A stretch of DNA of 46,383 nucleotides from Lachnospiraceae bacterium (lineage in GTDB: Bacteria; Bacillota; Clostridia; Lachnospirales; Lachnospiraceae): the NCBI GenBank assembly GCA_009774145.1, contig VSND01000029.1, positions 1 through 46,383 on the forward strand, read 5' to 3'. The translations under genes and the position numbers were made by a program. Each line of letters begins with the position of its first letter. The first letter of the stretch is position 1. The notes beneath the pieces are model-generated. The model did no database searches. It saw nothing but the letters and a program-made list of their open reading frames with translations, and was not told where the DNA came from. Positions 21,619 through 31,847 of this stretch are shown here, piece after piece.

Positions 21619-24600
21619 ATGTCAATGGAAAAGAACAGAATCAAACCTGTCAAATCCGGCAAAAGCAGCCGAATGAGCTACTCAAGGAAGAAGGAAGTTC
21701 TTGAAATGCCGAATTTGATAGAAGTCCAGAGAGATTCCTACCAGTGGTTTTTGGACGAAGGACTCCGCGAAGCCTTTGCGGATATTTCTCCGATTACAGA
21801 TTACAGCGGCAAGCTGAGTCTGGAGTTCACGGACTTTACGCTGGAGAAAGAAAATGCCAAAAATACAATTGAAAAGTGTAAAGAACGCGATGCTACCTAT
21901 GCAGCTCCTTTGAAGGTAAGGGTCCGTCTCTATAACAAGGAAACGGATGAAATTAATGAACATGAGATATTTATGGGAGATCTGCCCCTGATGACCGAAA
22001 CTGGAACGTTTGTAATCAACGGGGCGGAGCGTGTCATAGTCAGCCAGTTGGTGCGTTCCCCCGGCATCTACTATGGCATTGACCATGATAAGGTTGGCAA
22101 GCTTCTGTTTTCCTGTACTGTAATTCCGAACCGCGGTGCGTGGCTGGAATATGAGACGGATTCCAATGATGTATTCTATGTTCGTGTTGACAGAACCCGT
22201 AAAGTGCCGATTACTGTTCTGGTTCGTGCCCTGGGCTATGGTACGAATGCAGAGATCCTGGAGCTGTTCGGAGATGAACCGAAGATCGTGGCATCCCTGG
22301 CGAAGGATACTGCGGAGAGCTATCAGGAAGGACTTCTGGAATTGTACAAGAAGATCCGTCCGGGCGAGCCGCTGGCTGTAGAAAGTGCAGAGAGCCTGAT
22401 CACTGGTATGTTCTTCGACCCCAGAAGATATGATCTGGCAAAAGTCGGCCGTTATAAATTCAATAAGAAACTTTCCCTGAAAAACCGTATCCGCGGCCAT
22501 GTGCTGGCGGAGGATGTGGTGGATGTATCAACGGGAGAGGTGCTGGCGGAAGCGGGCACGAAAGTAGATGCAGAGCTGGCAACACAGCTGCAGGATTCCG
22601 GAATCGCCTGTGTCTGGATCCAGGGAGACCTTTCCGGTGAAGAGCGGAAGATCAAAGTGCTTACCAACCGTATGGTGGACCTGAAGAAGCATGTGGACTG
22701 CAATCCGAAAGAGCTTGGGATCCGGGAGCTGGTATATTATCCGGTGCTGGAAAAGCTCCTGGAGGAGTATACGGATCCGGAAGAGTTAAAGGAAGCGATT
22801 CGCAGGGAAGCAGCGGAACTGGTACCGAAGCATATTACAAAGGATGACATTCTGGCATCCATTAACTATAACATGCATCTGGAGTACGGCATGGGAAACA
22901 AGGATGACATTGACCATCTCGGCAACCGCCGGATCCGTGCGGTCGGCGAACTGCTCCAGAATCAGTACCGGATCGGTCTCTCCCGTCTGGAGAGAGTGGT
23001 GCGGGAACGCATGACCACACAGGATACGGAGGGGATCTCTCCCCAGTCCCTGATCAATATCAAGCCGGTGACAGCAGCCGTGAAGGAGTTCTTTGGTTCT
23101 TCCCAGCTGTCCCAGTTCATGGATCAGAACAATCCGCTGGGAGAGCTGACCCATAAGAGACGTCTGTCCGCGCTGGGGCCGGGCGGTCTGTCCCGTGACC
23201 GTGCAGGATTCGAGGTCCGCGATGTACACTATTCTCATTATGGGAGAATGTGTCCCATTGAGACCCCGGAGGGTCCGAACATCGGCCTGATCAATTCTCT
23301 TGCATGCTATGCGAGGATCAATGAGTACGGCTTTGTGGAAGCGCCGTACCGCAAGATCGACAAGACGGATCCGAAAAATCCGCGGGTAACGGAAGAAGTC
23401 GTCTATATGACGGCGGATGAAGAGGATAATTACCATGTGGCACAGGCGAATGAGCCGCTGGATGAGCAGGGATATTTTGTACGCAACAACGTATCCGGCC
23501 GTTACCGTGAGGAGACGCAGGAATATGAGAAGAGCATGTTCGATTTTATGGATGTGTCTCCGAAGATGGTGTTTTCCGTGGCGACTGCCCTGATCCCGTT
23601 CCTCGAGAATGACGATGCGAACCGCGCGCTGATGGGTTCCAACATGCAGCGTCAGGCAGTGCCGCTGATGATGACGGAAGCTCCGGTGGTTGGTACCGGT
23701 ATGGAAGAAAAGACGGCAGTGGACTCCGGTGTGTGCGTGATCGCGAGGAATTCCGGTGTCGTGGAGCGTTCCGTATCCAATGAGATTGTGGTGCGTCAGG
23801 ATAACGGTGTGAGGGATACCTATCACCTGACGAAATTTACCAGAAGCAATCAGAGCAACTGCTATAACCAGAGGCCGATCGTCTTCAAGGGAGACCGGGT
23901 AGAGGCAGGACAGGTGATTGCAGACGGACCGTCCACCGCCAACGGAGAGATTGCTCTTGGAAAGAACCCGCTCATCGGATTTATGACCTGGGAGGGTTAT
24001 AACTATGAGGATGCGGTACTGTTAAGCGAGAGACTGGTCATGGACGACGTGTATACGTCCATCCATATTGAAGAATACGAGGCGGAAGCCCGTGACACAA
24101 AACTGGGACCGGAAGAGATTACCAGAGATGTGCCGGGCGTGGGTGATGACGCACTGAAGGACCTGGACAGCAGAGGAATCATCCGCGTGGGTGCGGAGGT
24201 ACGTGCCGGCGACATTCTGGTCGGAAAGGTAACTCCGAAGGGAGAGACGGAACTGACGGCAGAAGAGCGTCTTCTGCGCGCAATTTTCGGCGAGAAGGCA
24301 AGAGAAGTGCGTGATACGTCCCTGAAGGTGCCTCACGGCGAATACGGCATTGTCGTGGATGCCAAGGTATTTACCAGAGAAAACGGGGATGAGCTGTCTC
24401 CGGGCGTCAATCAGGCAGTCCGTATCTATATTGCCCAGAAGAGAAAGATCTCGGTGGGCGACAAGATGGCAGGACGCCATGGAAACAAGGGTGTGGTTTC
24501 CCGCGTACTTCCGGTGGAGGATATGCCGTTCCTTCCGAACGGGCGTCCGCTGGATATCGTGCTGAATCCGCTGGGCGTGCCGTCCCGTATGAACATCGGA

Positions 24601-25494
24601 CAGGTTCTGGAGATTCACTTGAGCCTTGCGGCAAAGGCGCTTGGATTCAATGTGGCGACTCCGGTCTTTGACGGCGCGAATGAAAATGATATTATGGACA
24701 CTCTGGATCTGGCAAATGATTATGTCAATCTGGACTGGAATGAATTTAAAGCAAAACATGAACAGGAGCTGCTTCCGGAAGTCATGGACTATCTGTATGA
24801 GAACAGAGAGCACCGGAAACTCTGGAAAGGCGTGCCCATTTCCCGCGACGGGAAGGTGCGTCTGCGCGACGGACGGACCGGCGAATATTTTGACAGTCCG
24901 GTCACGATCGGACACATGCATTATCTGAAGCTCCATCATCTGGTAGACGATAAGATCCATGCCCGTTCTACCGGACCGTATTCTCTTGTCACACAGCAGC
25001 CACTGGGCGGAAAAGCACAGTTCGGCGGCCAGCGTTTCGGAGAGATGGAGGTATGGGCGCTGGAGGCTTATGGTGCTTCTTATACCCTGCAGGAGATCCT
25101 GACCGTCAAGTCGGACGATGTCATCGGGCGTGTGAAGACCTATGAGGCGATCATCAAAGGGGATAACATTCCGGAATCCGGTATTCCGGAATCTTTCAAG
25201 GTACTGCTGAAAGAGCTGCAGTCTCTCGGACTGGATGTACGTGTGCTGCGCGATGACAACACGGAAGTGGAGATCATGGAGAGCAGTGAGTACGGGGATG
25301 TGGATATCCGCTCCATTCTGGAAAGTGACAGCAGGCGTTACCAGAACGAAGAAAGCGAGTCTCTGGGTTCCTACGGCTTCAGCAAGCAGGAATTTGAAGG
25401 AGACGAACTGGTAGACGTGGAGGAGGACAGCACAGAGGAAGAGGATACCGATGCCGATACCCTGGATCTGGAAGAAGAGATTGATTTTGAATAG
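21619..25494 (+). CDS. rpoB: RNA polymerase beta subunit
   Basis: A 1291-residue RNA polymerase subunit. The rifampicin-binding region (about 490-530) reads GSSQLSQFMDQNNPLGELTH and continues with KRRLSALGPGG, so the D, H and S positions commonly changed in resistant strains are wild-type. The C-terminal part has GNKGVVSRVLP, QPLGGKAQFGGQRFGEMEVWALEAYGA and the anchor SFKVLLKELQSLGLDV. After about residue 1190 a strongly acidic tail ends in DTLDLEEEIDFE. GGGGTG lies 2 bp before the ATG at 21619 and 8 bp before the ATG at 21625; the latter is also a good start. Confidence 0.97.
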   Translation: MSMEKNRIKPVKSGKSSRMSYSRKKEVLEMPNLIEVQRDSYQWFLDEGLREAFADISPITDYSGKLSLEFTDFTLEKENAKNTIEKCKERDATYAAPLKVRVRLYNKETDEINEHEIFMGDLPLMTETGTFVINGAERVIVSQLVRSPGIYYGIDHDKVGKLLFSCTVIPNRGAWLEYETDSNDVFYVRVDRTRKVPITVLVRALGYGTNAEILELFGDEPKIVASLAKDTAESYQEGLLELYKKIRPGEPLAVESAESLITGMFFDPRRYDLAKVGRYKFNKKLSLKNRIRGHVLAEDVVDVSTGEVLAEAGTKVDAELATQLQDSGIACVWIQGDLSGEERKIKVLTNRMVDLKKHVDCNPKELGIRELVYYPVLEKLLEEYTDPEELKEAIRREAAELVPKHITKDDILASINYNMHLEYGMGNKDDIDHLGNRRIRAVGELLQNQYRIGLSRLERVVRERMTTQDTEGISPQSLINIKPVTAAVKEFFGSSQLSQFMDQNNPLGELTHKRRLSALGPGGLSRDRAGFEVRDVHYSHYGRMCPIETPEGPNIGLINSLACYARINEYGFVEAPYRKIDKTDPKNPRVTEEVVYMTADEEDNYHVAQANEPLDEQGYFVRNNVSGRYREETQEYEKSMFDFMDVSPKMVFSVATALIPFLENDDANRALMGSNMQRQAVPLMMTEAPVVGTGMEEKTAVDSGVCVIARNSGVVERSVSNEIVVRQDNGVRDTYHLTKFTRSNQSNCYNQRPIVFKGDRVEAGQVIADGPSTANGEIALGKNPLIGFMTWEGYNYEDAVLLSERLVMDDVYTSIHIEEYEAEARDTKLGPEEITRDVPGVGDDALKDLDSRGIIRVGAEVRAGDILVGKVTPKGETELTAEERLLRAIFGEKAREVRDTSLKVPHGEYGIVVDAKVFTRENGDELSPGVNQAVRIYIAQKRKISVGDKMAGRHGNKGVVSRVLPVEDMPFLPNGRPLDIVLNPLGVPSRMNIGQVLEIHLSLAAKALGFNVATPVFDGANENDIMDTLDLANDYVNLDWNEFKAKHEQELLPEVMDYLYENREHRKLWKGVPISRDGKVRLRDGRTGEYFDSPVTIGHMHYLKLHHLVDDKIHARSTGPYSLVTQQPLGGKAQFGGQRFGEMEVWALEAYGASYTLQEILTVKSDDVIGRVKTYEAIIKGDNIPESGIPESFKVLLKELQSLGLDVRVLRDDNTEVEIMESSEYGDVDIRSILESDSRRYQNEESESLGSYGFSKQEFEGDELVDVEEDSTEEEDTDADTLDLEEEIDFE

Positions 25495-25508
25495 AGGAGG
25501 TGCCGTTC

Positions 25509-28500
25509 ATGCCGGAAACAACGAATAATGAGGCCTATCAGCCGATGACCTTTGATGCGATCAAGATCGGCCTTGCCTCCCCGGAGACCATCCGCGAGTG
25601 GTCCAGGGGAGAGGTGAAAAAACCTGAGACGATCAATTACAGGACTTTAAAGCCTGAAAAAGACGGTCTGTTCTGCGAACGTATTTTTGGACCAAGCAAG
25701 GACTGGGAGTGCCACTGCGGCAAATACAAGAAGATCAGATATAAAGGCGTTGTCTGCGACCGATGCGGTGTAGAGGTCACAAAGTCGAACGTACGCCGGG
25801 AGCGTATGGGACATATCCAGCTGGCAGCCCCCGTATCTCATATCTGGTATTTTAAGGGAATCCCCAGTCGTATGGGACTGATTCTGGACCTGTCTCCGAG
25901 AACCCTGGAGAAGGTGCTGTATTTTGCCTCCTATATTGTACTGGATCCCGGTAAGACAGAGCTTCTGTATAAGCAGGTGCTCTCGGAAAAAGAATATCAG
26001 GACATGAAGGAAAAATATCCGGAGCCCGGTGCTTTCCGCGTGGGTATGGGTGCAGAATCGGTTAAGGAGCTTCTGCAGGCCATCGATCTGGAAAAAGATT
26101 CGGAAGAGCTCAAAGCGGGTCTGAAAAATGCATCCGGACAGAAGCGGGCACGTATTATTAAAAGACTGGAGGTCGTGGAAGCATTCCGCGGCTCCGGAAA
26201 TAAACCGGAATGGATGATCATGGATGCGATTCCGGTCATCCCGCCGGATCTGCGTCCGATGGTGCAGCTGGACGGCGGCCGTTTTGCCACGTCGGATCTG
26301 AATGATCTGTACAGAAGGATCATCAACCGCAATAACCGTCTGCAGCGTCTGCTGGATCTGGGCGCTCCGGACATCATTGTCCGCAATGAGAAGCGCATGC
26401 TTCAGGAGGCGGTAGACGCGCTGATCGATAACGGAAGAAGGGGACGTCCGGTCACCGGCCCCGGCAACCGGGCATTAAAATCTCTGTCCGACATGCTGAA
26501 GGGTAAATCCGGCCGTTTCCGTCAGAATCTGCTTGGAAAACGTGTGGACTATTCCGGACGTTCGGTTATCGTGGTCGGGCCGGAGCTGAAGATCTACCAG
26601 TGCGGTCTTCCGAAGGAGATGGCGATCGAACTGTTCAAGCCCTTTGCTATGAAAGAACTGGTGGCAAACAATGCCGCACACAATATCAAGAGCGCCAAGA
26701 AAATGGTGGAACGTCTGCAGACGGAAGTGTGGGATGTGCTGGAGGAAGTCATCAAAGAGCATCCGGTCATGCTGAACCGTGCGCCTACGCTGCACAGACT
26801 GGGAATTCAGGCATTTGAGCCGATCCTTGTGGAAGGTAAGGCGATCAAACTGCATCCTCTGGTGTGTACTGCATTCAATGCAGACTTTGACGGTGACCAG
26901 ATGGCCGTTCATCTGCCCCTGTCCGTGGAAGCACAGGCAGAGTGCCGGTTCCTGCTGCTCTCTCCGAACAACCTGCTGAAACCGTCGGACGGCGGTCCGG
27001 TGGCGGTGCCCTCTCAGGACATGGTGCTTGGAATCTACTATCTGACACAGGAGAGACCGGGAGCCATCGGAGAAGGCAAGGCATTTAAAAATATCAATGA
27101 GGCGATCCTGGCTTATGAAAACGGGTCGCTGACATTGCAGAGCCGGATCAAAGTCCGTGTTGCAAAGAAGATGCCCGACGGGACCTGGTTGCAGAATACG
27201 GAGGAATCCACGCTGGGACGGTTTATCTTCAATGAGATCCTGCCCCAGGACCTTGGATTTGTGGACCGGACTGTCCCAGGCAATGAACTGAAGCCGGAAG
27301 TGGATTTCCATGTGGGCAAGAAGGGACTGAAACAGATTCTCGAGAAGGTCATCAATACCCATGGTGCGACCCGGACAGCGGAAGTACTGGATGACATCAA
27401 GTCCATGGGATATAAATATTCTACCCGCGCAGCCATGACCGTGTCCATCTCGGATATGACCGTGCCGCCGGAGAAGCCGGAACTGATCAAAAAGGCGCAG
27501 GATACAGTGGATATCATCACCCGTAACTACAAGCGCGGCAAGATCACAGAGGAAGAGCGCTACAAGGAGGTTGTGGAGACCTGGAAGGAGACGGACGCAA
27601 AGCTTACCAAAGCGCTTCTGGACGGCCTTGACAAATACAACAATATTTATATGATGGCAGATTCCGGTGCGCGCGGTTCCGACAAGCAGATCAAGCAGCT
27701 TGCGGGCATGCGCGGCCTGATGGCGGATACGACCGGACATACCATTGAACTTCCGATCAAGTCCAATTTCCGTGAGGGACTGGACGTACTGGAGTATTTC
27801 ATGTCTGCGCATGGCGCCAGAAAGGGTCTGTCCGATACGGCTCTTCGTACGGCGGACTCCGGTTATCTGACCAGGCGTCTGGTGGATGTGTCCCAAGAGC
27901 TGATTGTCCGCGAGATGGACTGCAGCGAAGGACGCGAGATGGAGATTCCGGGCATGGAAGTCAGCAGATTCATGGATGGGAAAGAGCTGATTGAATCCCT
28001 TCAGGAACGCATCACGGGCCGTTTCGCATGTGAGGATATCCTTGATAAGGACGGCAACATCATTGTGAAGGCGAATCATATGATTACGCCGAAGCGTGCG
28101 GCTGCAGTCATGAATTATGGCGTGGACAAAGACGGAAAACCTTTTGAAAAGATCAAGATCCGTACGGCCCTTACCTGCCGTTCTCATATCGGTGTCTGTG
28201 CGAGATGCTACGGCGCCAATATGGCTACCGGCGAAGCGGTCCAGGTAGGTGAGACGGTCGGCATCATCGCCGCGCAGTCCATCGGTGAGCCGGGAACTCA
28301 GCTGACGATGCGTACGTTCCATACGGGAGGCGTGGCAGGCGGCGATATCACCCAGGGTCTTCCCCGTGTGGAGGAGCTTTTTGAGGCGAGAAAGCCGAAA
28401 GGACTTGCAATCGTAACGGAGATTGCGGGCATTGCCACGATCAACGATATGAAGAAGAAGCGCGAGATTGTTGTCAGCAACCATGAGAGCGGCGATTCCA

Positions 28501-29231
28501 AGACGTACCTGATCCCGTTTGATTCCCGGATCAAGATTCAGGACGGAAGTTATGTGGAAGCCGGCGATGCGCTGACAGAAGGAAGCATCAATCCGCACGA
28601 CATTCTGAAGATCAAGGGTGTGCGTGCGGTTCAGGACTACCTGCTGCAGGAGGTGCAGAGAGTATACCGTCTGCAGGGCGTGGAGATCAATGACAAGCAT
28701 ATTGAGATGATCGTGCGCCAGATGCTGAAAAAGATCCGCATTGAGGATAACGGAGACAGTGATTTCCTGCCTGGCACTCTGGTTGATATTCTGGAGTATG
28801 AGGACGTGAATGAGAAGCTTGTAGAAGAAGGAAAAGCTCCGGCGGACGGCAAGCAGGTGCTGCTTGGTATTACCAAGGCGTCTCTGGCGACCAACTCATT
28901 CCTGTCTGCGGCATCCTTCCAGGAGACCACAAAGGTGCTGACCGAGGCAGCGATCAAAGGAAAGGTCGATCCCCTGATCGGACTGAAAGAAAATGTCATC
29001 ATCGGAAAACTGATTCCGGCCGGTACCGGCATGAAGCGCTACCGGGATGTAAAGCTGAATACCGATCTGGAGGAAGAAGAGCCGGAGATCAGTGAGGAAG
29101 AGGAAAATGATGAAGAACTGACGGAGGTTCAGGAGGAAGTCTTCGAGGAGGATCTTCTGGATGAAGAGGAAGAAGAGGAAGAGCTGATTCCGGAAGAGGA
29201 AGCCGAAGAGGATGATCTGACAGAAGAATAA
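25509..29231 (+). CDS. rpoC: RNA polymerase beta' subunit
   Basis: A 1240-residue catalytic subunit. The N-terminal zinc-binding domain (CHCGKYKKIRYKGVVCDRCG, about 68-87), the Mg-binding NADFDGDQMAVH (about 456-467), the bridge/trigger region and the second Cys cluster (CRSHIGVCARC) are present. The last 55 residues are almost all Asp/Glu. GAGGAGG lies 8 bp before the ATG at 25509, preferred over a GTG at 25500. It follows rpoB by 14 bp. Confidence 0.97.
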   Translation: MPETTNNEAYQPMTFDAIKIGLASPETIREWSRGEVKKPETINYRTLKPEKDGLFCERIFGPSKDWECHCGKYKKIRYKGVVCDRCGVEVTKSNVRRERMGHIQLAAPVSHIWYFKGIPSRMGLILDLSPRTLEKVLYFASYIVLDPGKTELLYKQVLSEKEYQDMKEKYPEPGAFRVGMGAESVKELLQAIDLEKDSEELKAGLKNASGQKRARIIKRLEVVEAFRGSGNKPEWMIMDAIPVIPPDLRPMVQLDGGRFATSDLNDLYRRIINRNNRLQRLLDLGAPDIIVRNEKRMLQEAVDALIDNGRRGRPVTGPGNRALKSLSDMLKGKSGRFRQNLLGKRVDYSGRSVIVVGPELKIYQCGLPKEMAIELFKPFAMKELVANNAAHNIKSAKKMVERLQTEVWDVLEEVIKEHPVMLNRAPTLHRLGIQAFEPILVEGKAIKLHPLVCTAFNADFDGDQMAVHLPLSVEAQAECRFLLLSPNNLLKPSDGGPVAVPSQDMVLGIYYLTQERPGAIGEGKAFKNINEAILAYENGSLTLQSRIKVRVAKKMPDGTWLQNTEESTLGRFIFNEILPQDLGFVDRTVPGNELKPEVDFHVGKKGLKQILEKVINTHGATRTAEVLDDIKSMGYKYSTRAAMTVSISDMTVPPEKPELIKKAQDTVDIITRNYKRGKITEEERYKEVVETWKETDAKLTKALLDGLDKYNNIYMMADSGARGSDKQIKQLAGMRGLMADTTGHTIELPIKSNFREGLDVLEYFMSAHGARKGLSDTALRTADSGYLTRRLVDVSQELIVREMDCSEGREMEIPGMEVSRFMDGKELIESLQERITGRFACEDILDKDGNIIVKANHMITPKRAAAVMNYGVDKDGKPFEKIKIRTALTCRSHIGVCARCYGANMATGEAVQVGETVGIIAAQSIGEPGTQLTMRTFHTGGVAGGDITQGLPRVEELFEARKPKGLAIVTEIAGIATINDMKKKREIVVSNHESGDSKTYLIPFDSRIKIQDGSYVEAGDALTEGSINPHDILKIKGVRAVQDYLLQEVQRVYRLQGVEINDKHIEMIVRQMLKKIRIEDNGDSDFLPGTLVDILEYEDVNEKLVEEGKAPADGKQVLLGITKASLATNSFLSAASFQETTKVLTEAAIKGKVDPLIGLKENVIIGKLIPAGTGMKRYRDVKLNTDLEEEEPEISEEEENDEELTEVQEEVFEEDLLDEEEEEEELIPEEEAEEDDLTEE

Positions 29232-29245
29232 TTGCAAATAACAGT

Positions 29246-29280
29246 AAAAGGATACCCTGTCAGAAGGGTATCCTTTTATT
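29246..29280 (+). terminator. Terminator after rpoC
   Basis: AAAAGGATACCC pairs with GGGTATCCTTTT across an 8-nt loop and continues into ATTT. It closes the rpoBC unit, so the genes that follow need their own promoter. Confidence 0.85.
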
Positions 29281-29346
29281 TGACGGTTTTCAGGGTGCAT
29301 GATATACTTGATTTCAATGATGATGCAGGTATAGGAGGAGTTGTCC

Positions 29347-30510
29347 ATGGATACTATTATGTTGGAAGGAAGCATTCTGGAGCATCAGGAAGAATTAGAG
29401 ATTGATTACAGCCAGAATGGGAAACAGATATATCCGATGGATGGAATTAAAGTTGATAAAGGATTTTATTCGGTTTTTGAACTGAGAAGAAGATATCAGT
29501 CTCCAAATAAAAGGATTGTTTTGGACAGTGATTTTCAAAGAGGCAATGTCTGGAGTCTGAAACGGAAAGCAGAACTGGTAGAAAGTGTGCTGATGGGGCT
29601 GCCGTTGCCTGTGTTTTATTTTAACCAGGATAAATATGGCAGGCTGATTGTTGTAGACGGCAGACAGAGATTGTCTGCACTGTTTGAATATATGGATGAT
29701 GAATATGCTCTCCAGAATCTTAATGTTATGCCGCAGTTAAATGAAAAAAGATTTTCAGAACTGTCCCCGGTTATGGCCGGAAGACTGGAAGATTATCAGA
29801 TTCAGGCACACGTGATACTTCCGCCGACTCCGGATCGGGTCAAATTTGATATTTTTGACAGAGTGAACCGCGGTGGAGTGCAGTTGAATAAGCAGGAGAT
29901 CAGAAATGCATTATACCAGGGGAAGGCAACGGAACTTTTAAAACGGCTTGCATTATGCGGTGAATTTTTCAGTGCCACAGGCGGTGCATTTAAAGATGAA
30001 AAACGGATGAAAGATAAATATATTCTTACCCGTTTTTTGACCTTTTACCTGTTTAAAGCAGGGTTGATCCAGAATGATCAGAAGGAAAGATACGAATATA
30101 AAGGCGATATGGATGATTTTCTCGGCAAAGGTATGGATGCGCTGAACAACATGGAAGATGGAATGCTTCAGAAACTGGAGGACCGGACAAAGCTTATACT
30201 GGACAGATGCTGGTATTATCTTGGAGAAAATGCATTCCGGATTCATCGGGAGGGGCGAAAAAGTCCGATTAATATGAATGTTTTTGAAGCCATCATGTTT
30301 GTCATGAATTTTGTACCGGACCTGCAGGAAAATCTAAAAAGTATGATACAAAGACGCGTCTTTGCGTTTATAGACAGCGATGTGTTTCAGGACAATATCG
30401 CCGGCCGCAGGGACAGCGAAATGAAGCTGATGTGGAGAATGGAACAGTCGGAAGCTCTGGGCAGGGAGATAAAAAAATATGTTGGCAGGCATACAGGTCA
30501 GGAACTTTAA
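29347..30510 (+). CDS. DUF262 domain protein (ParB/Srx-like nuclease fold)
   Basis: A 387-residue protein. The DUF262 core spans about 35-190: DSDFQRGNVWSLKRKAELVES, then MGLPLPVFYF, the signature VDGRQRLSAL (about 102-111) and FDRVNRGGVQLNKQEIRNAL. DUF262 is the N-terminal half of GmrS/GmrD-type restriction enzymes and is common in defence loci; it has a ParB/sulfiredoxin-like fold that may use NTPs. The usual C-terminal DUF1524 HNH nuclease half is not seen; the rest is helical. AGGAGGAG lies 6 bp before the ATG. Its last 32 bp overlap the ATPase gene, so the two act together. Insertion directly behind the rpoC terminator suggests an acquired cassette. Confidence 0.8.
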   Translation: MDTIMLEGSILEHQEELEIDYSQNGKQIYPMDGIKVDKGFYSVFELRRRYQSPNKRIVLDSDFQRGNVWSLKRKAELVESVLMGLPLPVFYFNQDKYGRLIVVDGRQRLSALFEYMDDEYALQNLNVMPQLNEKRFSELSPVMAGRLEDYQIQAHVILPPTPDRVKFDIFDRVNRGGVQLNKQEIRNALYQGKATELLKRLALCGEFFSATGGAFKDEKRMKDKYILTRFLTFYLFKAGLIQNDQKERYEYKGDMDDFLGKGMDALNNMEDGMLQKLEDRTKLILDRCWYYLGENAFRIHREGRKSPINMNVFEAIMFVMNFVPDLQENLKSMIQRRVFAFIDSDVFQDNIAGRRDSEMKLMWRMEQSEALGREIKKYVGRHTGQEL

Positions 30511-31555
30511 AAGCATAAAAAATCTGGAATTACAATGCAAAAATCTGAACCTTTTGACGGGTACGAATTCATCCGGAAAATCTACGATTTGTCAGGCGAT
30601 TCTGCTGGCGGGACAGAATCTGGAGACAGCAGCAGGATTAAACGGGGACTTTTTGTCTTTGGGTGAACTGGAGGAAAATATATGTAAATATTCATCAGAG
30701 AAAGAAATACAGATAAAGCTTAAAGACTGCCAGGGTGTGACTGCATCAAAAAGATTGTATCGGGGGGCAGATGGCCGCCTGTATTTGGCAGGCGGTTATG
30801 ACGGAGAAAACGCTGAGAATGCGAAAGAAGAATTCATTCACCAGTTCAGCAGAAAAGAAAGAAGGCTGCAGTACCTGTCATGTCATCGGGTGGGTCCGCA
30901 GAATCTTTATAAAAAGAATATGTCCATAGACGAATATATTGGAAACGACGGGGAGTATGCGGTTTCCTATCTGAACCGTCATGGCGGAGATCTGCTGGAG
31001 GAAAAACTGCAGAAAGAAAAAAACGATTATACCCTGTTGGGACAGGTGAACTGGTGGCTGGAATATATTGCAGATGCAACGATTTATACAGAGGAAATTC
31101 CAGGAGCAGATTCCATTAAGGCATCTTATCAGATGAATGAACTGTCGGGGATTCGTCCGGTTAATATCGGAGCCGGTATCAGTTATCTGATCAGTGTGCT
31201 GATCATGTGTCTTTCGGCTCCGCCAGAGAGTGTTGTCGTCATTGAGAATCCTGAGATTCATCTTCATCCCAAAGCACAGTCGCGCATATGCGAGTTTTTC
31301 TACTTTATAGCAGAATCAGGAAGGCAGTTGTTTATAGAATCCCACAGCGACCATATATTTAATGGATTTCGGGCAGGCATTGCATCCGGAGAGATGAAAG
31401 AAGCATTGCTTGACATTTATTTCACATATTTGAATGATGAACATGCTACGGAAACAATAAAAGTGAAGATTGGAAAATTCGGGAATATAGAAAACCAGAG
31501 ACCGGATCTGTTTGACCAGTTTGATATGGATCTGAATAAGATGATCGGTATATAG
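30479..31555 (+). CDS. AAA family ATPase (ABC/SMC-like, DUF3696-type)
   Basis: A 358-residue ATPase. N-terminus IQVRNFKSIKNLEL and Walker A GTNSSGKST (28-36) are SMC/RecF/OLD-like; Walker B VVVIENPEIHLHPKAQ starts near 252, and the switch motif IESHSDHIFNGFR near 284. The Glu-rich Walker B and SHSDH are characteristic of overcoming-lysogenisation-defect-like and DUF3696 ATPases found in anti-phage islands. No fused nuclease (TOPRIM) domain is visible; the C-terminus is short. It overlaps the DUF262 gene by 32 bp and is followed after 10 bp by the split third gene. Confidence 0.82.
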   Translation: MLAGIQVRNFKSIKNLELQCKNLNLLTGTNSSGKSTICQAILLAGQNLETAAGLNGDFLSLGELEENICKYSSEKEIQIKLKDCQGVTASKRLYRGADGRLYLAGGYDGENAENAKEEFIHQFSRKERRLQYLSCHRVGPQNLYKKNMSIDEYIGNDGEYAVSYLNRHGGDLLEEKLQKEKNDYTLLGQVNWWLEYIADATIYTEEIPGADSIKASYQMNELSGIRPVNIGAGISYLISVLIMCLSAPPESVVVIENPEIHLHPKAQSRICEFFYFIAESGRQLFIESHSDHIFNGFRAGIASGEMKEALLDIYFTYLNDEHATETIKVKIGKFGNIENQRPDLFDQFDMDLNKMIGI

Positions 31556-31565
31556 GAGCGGGTAC

Positions 31566-31847
31566 ATGGATGTGATTTTTAATGATTTTTCTCTGGATGG
31601 TCAGTTTGCTGCGATAGAAGAATTCGAAGAGTATTTTGTAAAGACATTCTGTCTGCTGCTGCGTGCGATTGTATCAAGAAATATACCCTTTTATAAAAAA
31701 ACGGATACTTATCTTCGGAAGCTTACAAAAGATGAGACGTTGTTAAACTATCTGCACAGGAACAACAGGCCGGTTGCCGGCATGATAAAGAGGATGATGT
31801 TTCAGATGGTCTGTGAGAAAAGACGGGAAAACCATCGTCTTACATAA
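31566..31847 (+). pseudogene. Third cassette gene, N-terminal part
   Basis: A 93-residue frame starting after TAGGAGCGGG. The first ~80 residues look like a folded protein (MDVIFNDFSLDGQF, EEFEEYFVKTFCLLLRAIV, KTDTYLRKLTKDETLLNYL). The last ~12 (CEKRRENHRLT) overlap the next frame and look like chance translation. Together with 31813-32271 it could be one gene of about 245 residues interrupted by a frameshift, perhaps with lost internal sequence. Alternatively two small overlapping genes. Function unknown; the operon position suggests a partner of the DUF262/AAA pair. Confidence 0.5.

Noticed and set aside
23090..23215. Rifampicin-resistance substitutions in RpoB
   Set aside because: The commonly changed D, H and S positions are wild-type in the visible sequence.
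22786..23826. Minus-strand open frame within rpoB
   Set aside because: Shadow frame; His/Ile/Arg-rich translation with no recognisable fold.
26475..28700. Long minus-strand open frame of 741 codons
   Set aside because: Fully antisense to rpoC; arises from its codon bias and resembles no protein family.
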